Positions 57,901 through 64,000 of a DNA stretch of 64,000 nucleotides are shown piece after piece (position 1 is the first letter of the stretch; every line of letters starts with the position of its first letter). The notes under the pieces are model-generated. The model was not told where the DNA came from and did not search any database. It worked only from the letters and a program-made list of their open reading frames with translations. This stretch comes from Paramarasmius palmivorus (lineage: Eukaryota; Basidiomycota; Agaricomycetes; Agaricales; Marasmiaceae). The translations under genes were made by a program, and so were the position numbers. The stretch spans positions 143,597-207,596 of the forward strand of contig JAYKXP010000091.1 of NCBI GenBank assembly GCA_037176845.1. The letters are read 5' to 3'.

Positions 57901-59980
57901 TGACGACGGTAACTTTGCACCTCCGCCGCCTGCACCTCAGGCTCCTCCATCTCCAGATGACATCGACCCACCACTGGATAACGATAATCATCAGGATGAT
58001 GCTGGAGAACCAGAACATGTCTTACGACGTTCTGCACGCACGCGGAGAGCTATTCATCAACCTGGTTCCACTTATGGAAATGACCCATCTCGAACTCCTG
58101 CACAACTGCAGAAAGAGGCAGATCGTCAATCCTTTTGGAAACAAACTACAGGAGACACAGAACCTTTGAACAAGCCATCGGGTAGCTCCCGAGGACGTTC
58201 ACGTTCAAGAGGCCGCGGACGAGGCAGTAGCCGAGGACGTGGAAAGCAGACATCAGGTCCTGAGCCTAGTTCTGCAATTCCTCCTGTGATCCCAGAAGAG
58301 TCTAGCGACATTGGCGCTTTTGTCTCACCAGATGATGATTTACGACAACTAGCTCAGGAAGGGGGAGTAGCGTTCATGGACTTTCTGCTTTCAAAGTCTA
58401 TTCCATCTAATGATGATGAACCACTTCCGAGTCACTCTAATGTTAGAGAGTGGACTCTCCGAGACATTGCGCGATTACCCACATCGCAGCAGAAGGAATG
58501 GAAGACTGCTTGTCAAGAAGAACTTGAGGCGTTACGCAAGCGCAAAGTCTTCGATCTAGTCGATCTTCCTAAAGGTCGCACCACTGTTAAAAACAGATGG
58601 GTATTCGACGTCAAATCTGACGGACGAAAGAAAGCACGACTCGTTGCCAAAGGTTTCTCACAAGTCGAAGGTATAGACTATGATGAGATTTTTTCCCCAG
58701 TTGTGCGCTTTGAAACAGTGCGACTTATGTTTGCACTAGCTGCACTCCATAACTGGAATATCTCTGCTGTCGACGTCAAGAGCGCCTTCCTATATGGCGA
58801 ACTTGAAGAAGAAATCTATATGGAACAACCCGAAGGGTTTAGAGTCAAGGGACAAGAGCATAAAGTTCTTCGTCTTCGCCGTGCACTCTATGGACTTAAA
58901 CAAGCTGCTTTGGTTTGGTGGAAAGCACTTACTTCGTCCATGAAGGGATTAGGCTTCAAACGCCTCTCTTCAGATGCCGGTATATTCATCTGTCAACAAG
59001 ATGGCTCCTATGTCATTGCTATCATATATGTTGATGATGCCCTATTTCTAGGTCCTAATAAGGATCTTGTCGCCTTGAAAAAGGCTGAATTCATGAAGAA
59101 ATGGGAATGCAGAGACCTTGGTGAAGCTAAGGAATTCCTATGTATGCGCATTCAACGGATAGGTCAGAAGATCCATTTGGATCAGAAAGACTACCTCCAG
59201 AAAGTGCTGCAACGTGTTGGAATGACAAATGCTAAACCAGCAAAGACACCTTTGCCTGCTGGATACATTCCACAGAAATATAATGGTCCTGTTAATCCTG
59301 TTCTTCGATCCAGATTCCAATCGGTTATCGGATCATTGCTGTACATAATGCTGGGTACTCGACCCGATATAGCATTTGCTGTAACTAAGCTATCGCAATT
59401 CTCTGCGAATCCTTCTAAAGAGCACCTAGACAAAGCACTGTATATTTGTCGCTACCTTGTTGGTACAGCTGACTATGCACTTGTCTATGACGGGGCTCAA
59501 GGGGGAGGCTTAATGGCATATACAGACTCTGATTGGGCTTCAGACCCTGATACTCGCCGATCCATTACTGGATACCACTATATGTTAGCCGATGGTGTAT
59601 TCTGTTGGTTATCACGTGCACAGAAGACTGTAGCACTTTCATCCACCGAAGCCGAATATATGGCTATGTCTGACTGTAGTCGACAAGGCGTGTGGATCAG
59701 ATCTTTGTTATCTGAACTCGGAATTGATCTTCAATCCATTCCAATCTGTGGGGATAATCAAGGCTCGATATTTATCGCCTCTAACCCTGTACAAGAACGC
59801 CGCACAAAGCACATTGATATCCGATATCACTTCATTCGCGAACGCGTTGAAGAAGGCATTGTTGAGGTATTCTTTGTTGATGGGAATGATAATCCTGCCG
59901 ACATGTTTACCAAGAATCTTGGCCATGCTAAGTTCTTGAAGTTCAGACAACAACTTGGGCTTGAGTTCTACTCGCCATAA
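54926..59980 (+). CDS. Copia Gag-Pol polyprotein
   Basis: One frame of 1,684 aa. Order: UBN2-type Gag (LTGPNFFDWKPKMENYL, residues about 8-230), basic linker, aspartic protease (MDSGAS, about 497), HHCC zinc finger (LWHKRYGH ... CRGCAEGK, about 647-685), integrase core with catalytic Asp 712, Asp 775 and Glu 811, reverse transcriptase (YVDD about 1368), RNase H (YTDSDWASD about 1533, STEAEYMA). Protease-integrase-RT-RNase H order defines Ty1/copia. I see no CCHC knuckle in Gag. A long Ser/Gly/Arg-rich stretch (RGRSRSRGRGRGSSRGRG) separates integrase from RT. No stops or frameshifts. The start is the first ATG after the leader. Confidence 0.95.
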   Translation: MSPSAIERLVPMLTGPNFFDWKPKMENYLRAEGLWHVVGGGVERPSDAPTVISVTDDSGNTTSIPQDAQVLLANVRAQLDWDKESDKAIGMICLRLAHSLHYHKAPKSTAAELWTALQEAYDKPGPGVIYADFREAVNYKVSGATHPLPEITKLWTLLERLHTSGVKLDGPVRAMLLLNALPESMFNVVSNQVADNDFSNLSFNDIRDNIIGDFEHRNPRSSLGAHRLSAVRRKGGNPRWKQQQKQSNQSLGSGNNASPGKGKRGKRAGKKSKDKGSSNTSSSHDHHGHSHLASVATDPFVAAPTLNNEAAFALREKGMRKKVDPNPLRYSGMTPGPSAYADVNLARQLCSEINVPKTARNMEVLEAVASSSKRLLEDDAGTSEPKRSRSLDPNLDSDQPLNWDVMDFSSFDDTSADGMDLDLEAQIDELLHQKYVPCSNALNHAHCPSQRILNTAALYNMDNSDFVKLVNVARSIQDHFALCSSCKGKQPEGSNWIMDSGASRHFTFDLNDFTEFYEMSDGPVVNTASKDAPLQVKGYGTVFISHDMKKPNGDLEEQVTRLFPVYYIPGLSMRLLSMGQILKEGNTRLLGSAQRLDFIQRTRGRLRSVLRCKPHMPGHTIYWVKSRITSTQTLLAKSTVDSVDYDLWHKRYGHTNKDALHKAKKHTRNFPQDLLIPKKTPICRGCAEGKMHSKSFPESKTRASRPFERIHSDLKSFPVESYHRYKYYMNFYDDHTSHGWIILLRAKSDAIKALKQFIAMVRTQFNSTIVEWMSDEGGEFKSHEFDDVLRDHGIKILQSVPYTPQQNGRAERFMRTIMDKAESLRLDACLPQSWWEFAVMHALHLHNRTPARRLNWRTPYEILHGDAPNVAHLRVFGCGAYVFIPEERRVNKLSPKSELMIFIGYQDGMKGYLFMRPSNNSIVKATTALFDETLFPKCPSTQRRGFTPVGETPDKNPPNDVPSEESSDDEDNFTSHKTPPLNLPSKRGRTNRDDGNFAPPPPAPQAPPSPDDIDPPLDNDNHQDDAGEPEHVLRRSARTRRAIHQPGSTYGNDPSRTPAQLQKEADRQSFWKQTTGDTEPLNKPSGSSRGRSRSRGRGRGSSRGRGKQTSGPEPSSAIPPVIPEESSDIGAFVSPDDDLRQLAQEGGVAFMDFLLSKSIPSNDDEPLPSHSNVREWTLRDIARLPTSQQKEWKTACQEELEALRKRKVFDLVDLPKGRTTVKNRWVFDVKSDGRKKARLVAKGFSQVEGIDYDEIFSPVVRFETVRLMFALAALHNWNISAVDVKSAFLYGELEEEIYMEQPEGFRVKGQEHKVLRLRRALYGLKQAALVWWKALTSSMKGLGFKRLSSDAGIFICQQDGSYVIAIIYVDDALFLGPNKDLVALKKAEFMKKWECRDLGEAKEFLCMRIQRIGQKIHLDQKDYLQKVLQRVGMTNAKPAKTPLPAGYIPQKYNGPVNPVLRSRFQSVIGSLLYIMLGTRPDIAFAVTKLSQFSANPSKEHLDKALYICRYLVGTADYALVYDGAQGGGLMAYTDSDWASDPDTRRSITGYHYMLADGVFCWLSRAQKTVALSSTEAEYMAMSDCSRQGVWIRSLLSELGIDLQSIPICGDNQGSIFIASNPVQERRTKHIDIRYHFIRERVEEGIVEVFFVDGNDNPADMFTKNLGHAKFLKFRQQLGLEFYSP

Positions 59981-60013
59981 ATCATGCTCAGCGCGTTAAG
60001 CCACGCACTTAGC

Positions 60014-60022
60014 AAGGGGGAG
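60014..60022 (+). other. Polypurine tract
   Basis: AAGGGGGAG immediately precedes the 3' LTR, the usual plus-strand primer site. Confidence 0.8.
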
Positions 60023-60294
60023 TGTTGGAAGTTGGTTACGGACTACGTTACGTATACGCACGCTTACGGCCGTCATTGATGTATCCCCGGGCTATGCCCG
60101 TACACTCTTTAGTTACATCCATTTCCTTATTCGTAGTACAGATAAAATCATGTATATAAACACACTCTTTCCTTCTCAATCTATAATCGCTTCTACCAGC
60201 TATTCGCTACACTAAGCCTTCTAAAGCTCTCTACACAGGTATGTGGTTATTGTTGCCACTATCCACTGCGTAGGTAGTTGCGCCCTGCTCAACA
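60023..60294 (+). repeat. 3' LTR, 272 bp
   Basis: Matches the 5' LTR base for base as far as I can compare by eye. Confidence 0.93.
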
Positions 60295-60497
60295 GTATGG
60301 TTTCTAGTGAGTTTGCTCTTTCTTAGCGGATGTGAATGTTGATTATGCCCGCCGAAATTTACATTCTCACCAATTCACGCTTTCAAAGGATCATGATTAT
60401 CTCAAAGTTTAGCCTGAGCCAACACTGGTACTGGTACGTTACAATATGATAATTAAGGCCGCTCGAGTCCAGTGTCGCAGTAGTGTCACTAGTAGTC

Positions 60498-61507
60498 CTA
60501 CGCAGAGAATTGGGTCCAAACAGGGAAGTCCATGATAATTTCCTCGATGATACGCTGTGCCGTTATCAAACCTTGCCTCCCTTCTGTAGATACTAGGCCA
60601 TCCACCCTCAGAGCTCTATCTAGTGTACGTCGAACACTTTCAATAGTCGGTACAACATCCGATTCCAGTTCTGCCCTGAGAACTTTGATAATAATAGAAT
60701 CGTCATCGTATTTTCGTGGGCGAAGGGGATCTCCGTTGTGAATACTCGACATGTTTTGAACGGCGACACTGTAAAAGCGAAATGAACGTTGCCACTCTTC
60801 CCTATATTGGGTCTAGATCTGCGAGGTCAGGAGGATTACTGGTGGAACAGACGTAATAACAGTCACGTACCCAAATGGCATAGACATTCGGATATTCCCT
60901 TGTCTTAGCTACGGCATCCTTCAACGGTAGGCCCATCGAACGTCTTGCAAACTCATCGATTCCGTCATAATTGCAATTGTGAACCTTGTAGCTAACCACA
61001 ACGAGTGCATCACTTGGCGAGCGCCTCCCGAGGTCTCTGTGAAACAAAGACCACGCATGAATTCATGATGCCCGATAACAAAACAAAGTGGCACTCACTC
61101 CATAGCCATACGACAAGCCTGAATTGCCAACATATTTCCGTACTTTTCTGCAACTATTGAGAACGCCATGATGCTATGTATACTCTTCGATCGTAAATCT
61201 GGCTGTTCGGCGTTATGCGAAAACTGAAGGAGCAATTGCAGTGGCTCGGGGCCGTCAGATAGGGATACCTGCGAAGGCTTTCCATCTGGCTCTGGGGCTA
61301 CAATTTCAGAGGGCGGAAATCCTTCATTGAACATCTCGAGTGATCTTTTGTGTGTGCCGAATTGTTTTCCATTGGAGGCGCAGAGGACAATGTCAATAGG
61401 GAGCGTGCAGTCGGGCACTGCCAGTAGATTTAGAGGTCATAAGTATAGACAAAGGCTTTGAAAGAAAGCTGCATACCTTGACAGTGTCTCGTGGTGTCGA
61501 AAGACAT
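60498..61507 (-). CDS. BTB/POZ domain protein
   Basis: Four exons, 61507-61477, 61417-61099, 61036-60871 and 60812-60498, with introns of 59, 62 and 58 nt; all joins keep frame (276 aa). The N-terminal half is a BTB/POZ fold of the Agaricomycete type: LPIDIVLCASNGKQFGTHKR, EMFNEGFPPSE, PLQLLLQFSHNAEQPDL, AEKYGNMLAIQACRMAME. The second half is helical (EEWQRSFRFYSVAVQNM). These proteins are expanded in mushrooms; roles as dimerising adaptors, possibly for ubiquitin ligases, are assumed from other BTB proteins. The frame is open upstream of 61507 but hydrophobic and unlike the family, so I start at the Met of MSFDTTRHC. The gene appears intact. Confidence 0.87.
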
Positions 61508-64000
61508 TGCTCTGGTTTTGACTCCGATTATCCGACAAGCAGCGTTGAAGAAGAATGTCGATATCCCAGATATGTAGAAGCCAAAGGTGCACGAGAGGAG
61601 GTCCAGAAAGAAAGGCGTCTGGTCCATTGGTGACCAGTTCGAAAATTACGGGTACATATATACATGCATCACGGTGATCGCCGAAATGACGAACAAAGGA
61701 ACTTTCAAGTAATCGTCAGCTCGATCTTCTACGTGTGTCCAACGCGTCTGAGCGCTGACCACTGAGTGTCCATGTGAATGGACCTCAGAAAGAATGTAGT
61801 TACCGTAGTAATGATGAAATGAAAAGGGATGAAAGAGTTTGCGAGTACAGAGCTATTTCAAGCCTGTCACATGGTTCCTGTGGTCCTGCTGCGCGTCGGG
61901 ATTTCTAAAGTCTTTCAAACCTACTCAACCTGGCTCCACTGACCCAGCAAAACACGTAAAAGATTCATCGGTATACTTTTCATCATACCATCGAGAACGA
62001 GGCCTTGATTTGCAATACGCGTCTTCTGAACTAACGGGTGTAAGAGATATTTAAGAATACATCTCTCCTTATAAATCGTCTAGTTCTGATAGCTTATGCC
62101 ACTGAAAAGATATTAGAAAGGTGCTCACACAAAGAGAAATGGGATACATACCAAATAATCCACACGACCTATCTACTCCAAGGTCAAAGCTTTCTCCGCC
62201 GCTTTGAATACCTCCTGCTCCCTAACAACTCCTAGTGACAGTGCACAATCTTTGGGCACACTGGGCACGCATAACCATCCGAGGCGGTGGTCCTGGCCGT
62301 GACACAGCTGATTTTGCACTGCGAGAAATCATAATCAACCATTAAGGGAAAAGGTGAACATTCGTCGCATATACAAGGAGGTAAGAACGCACGGCAACAC
62401 TTACTTCGCTAGAACAGCTCCCGCAGAATGCAATCTACCTATCTTATGTTCGCGTTCTTGCATCGAAACATAGACCAGCAAGACAGTGTTGTGGTTTGCA
62501 TTGTACTCCGCCAGCGTAGGTAATAACTTAATATCAAGAGGCAGCATTCATGAGTATGAACGATAAGTGGATCTAAAAATCATGAGCTGCAGGCAATCAA
62601 GACACATACGCGAATGCTCACCTTGAATACCATGTTCGAAGACATCTAAACCCGCTGCAGAAGTCACGAACTTTCATCCCTACAGACTAGCACCAGCTGT
62701 ACGATAGGGATTTTCAGGGAAGAGTCTGCAGTTGGGTAATATTGTTCGGCAGCTTTGTGAGCTGCTCTAAAGAATGTTTTGTGGATGGGACAGGCAGTGG
62801 TATGGCATACGGGAGTGGTCGAGATGTTGTGGCGAGAGTGAGGATGTATGTGCATGCGTGCATTTCCTTGAATTAGGAACGTTCAGCCGATCCTGCAAAG
62901 AATCCCTGTCATCCTGTAATCATACGAGTCTGATGGAACAGTATAGGGTTGGTCTGAGTAGTATTTGGATTGGACCAGATACTGATGGCTTGCTGTAGGT
63001 ATATAAGACACGAATGAGTAACACAATCAAGCAGTAGAGTCGCTGTACTCACAAGATGAACCCGTTTGGAACCCGTCCAAGTTGGTGCTCTTGGCGTTCC
63101 AACCATACATCTCCTTCCAAAAATTCCACGGTGTCTTATTATTAGCCTGCCAGTGCAATAGTATACTCCTTGTGGAGGTATGCTCTTGCAAAACATTGGA
63201 TCCGGATGAGAACGTCGTTGACGAGGGGTTCAGTTTGTTTGTCGGCACTAAATAGAGACAGACACACGGGTTAGGGTTAGACTTGGGCGTTTGCCAATCG
63301 ACGCCGACAAAATTCTTTGCCATCGCCTTCAAAATCTCCAGCTCATACCTCAAGGGACAAGGTCGTCGATCAGGGACAGGCATACAAATTCTACAACGTT
63401 TTGCTGTCTATTTGGCGAAGAGATAGCAAAAATTTCAAGATCTACAGGCATCTACCGGCCAACGGGACACCATCAGTCACCGGGACAAAACACTCTCCTT
63501 AACCCACATCCCATCCCTCCCTCTCCAAAAAATTATCATACGTAGATGAATGTATATAGCATACTGTCTTGCAATATGAAGGCAATAGGATGACTCAAAA
63601 AAATTGTAGAAAATCAATAGTGGTCCGAAAAGGGGTGTTATGCTGCTCGCTTCCCCAACTTGCATATTTTCTTCAAATTTTGATCATCTAGAATATTCTT
63701 GTACACATGGGTTGAATTTTGCGGCTCTCATTTGACGAGAGGTGTAGAGGATAGTGGTACACTGTAGAACACCAGCCAAAGTGAGCCACATTTTTGGCGC
63801 GGAAAGGCCACGTGGTTTTGTCCGGAATACTAGATTTTCATCCAGCGCAGCAAAACTACACCTTCCTCTAACATAAAAAATATTATTTTCCAGTAATGTA
63901 ATGTTGAGCAATCCATGAATGTTATGTACAATTTGTTTCGTGAAAAAGAGCGTTGTAGATCGACCCCTGGACTTTTGTCCCGTTGGCCGGTAGATGCCTG
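61508..64000. other. Right-end stretch, no complete gene recognised
   Basis: Unassigned frames at 61839-62054, 62664-62855 (minus, FRAAHKAAEQYYPTADSSLK) and 63477-63911. 63060-63310 (minus) is another TNK/FTNDD module with a CTAACCCTAACCC box. The minus frame 63027-63383 covers part of it and could be an exon of a gene of that family, but I could not complete it. Confidence 0.3.

Larger units (their letters stand above)
54308..60294 (+). mobile_element. Ty1/copia LTR retrotransposon, intact
   Basis: Two 272-bp LTRs (TG...CA) that look identical by eye, a 5-bp target duplication, a possible primer-binding site, one uninterrupted Gag-Pol frame of 1,684 codons and a polypurine tract. Structurally complete; apparent LTR identity points to a very recent insertion. 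Confidence 0.95.
54303..60299. repeat. 5-bp target site duplication GTATG
   Basis: GTATG at 54303-54307 and again at 60295-60299 directly flanks the two LTRs, as expected for integrase-mediated insertion. Confidence 0.9.

Noticed and set aside
61508..61627. N-terminal extension of the BTB protein
   Set aside because: Open but hydrophobic and unlike the family; the ATG at 61507 gives the expected short lead into the BTB fold.
1..64000. Secondary-metabolite or other biosynthetic gene cluster
   Set aside because: No polyketide synthase, peptide synthetase, terpene synthase, P450 or transporter motif was seen in any frame.

Overview
This looks like nuclear DNA of a mushroom-forming basidiomycete (Agaricomycetes). 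The introns are about 42-69 nt with GT-AG borders. The families are typical of that group: NACHT NTPases, DUF6589, RecQ-like helicase, BTB/POZ and F-box proteins, seven-helix membrane proteins, single-pass proteins with Ser/Thr-rich stalks, a Helitron and a Ty1/copia element. No rRNA, canonical tRNA, CRISPR array or prokaryotic gene is seen. The species cannot be named from the sequence. I rebuilt the gene models by hand by joining open frames across introns.

Layout. 0-4.4 kb: a 5'-partial DUF6589 gene runs tail to tail into a RecQ-like helicase gene, overlapping it by 83 bp. 5.8-11.7 kb: first copy of a segmental duplication carrying a 6-exon NACHT gene; its upstream region holds an extra 1.2 kb insert with a pol III-like head. 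12.0-14.4 kb: an element with long terminal inverted repeats (TIRs). 16.7-25.3 kb: a single-pass membrane-protein gene split by a complete 7,170-bp Helitron. Both Helitron ends can be placed to the base. It encodes a Rep/helicase and a second, four-exon gene that may be an OB-fold protein. 25.55-27.05 kb: a 1.5-kb TIR element enclosing a six-exon gene for a 190-aa protein of unknown function. 28.2-30.4 kb: a coiled-coil gene and an F-box gene remnant. 34.3-37.0 kb: a seven-helix membrane-protein gene facing a single-pass membrane-protein gene. 38.7-43.5 kb: second copy of the NACHT duplication. 43.5-52.5 kb: gene-poor, decayed repeats. 52.5-54.1 kb: a second seven-helix membrane-protein gene. 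54.3-60.3 kb: an intact copia element with apparently identical 272-bp LTRs and a 5-bp target duplication. 60.5-61.5 kb: a BTB/POZ gene. The rest is unassigned.

Read together, this is an accessory, repeat-rich compartment. Sensor-like genes (NACHT, membrane proteins, BTB) have been duplicated or interrupted by at least four kinds of mobile DNA. A short module, readable as TNK-x3-FTNDD and also containing a TTTGTTTG/CAAACA stem, recurs at nine places in intergenic DNA.
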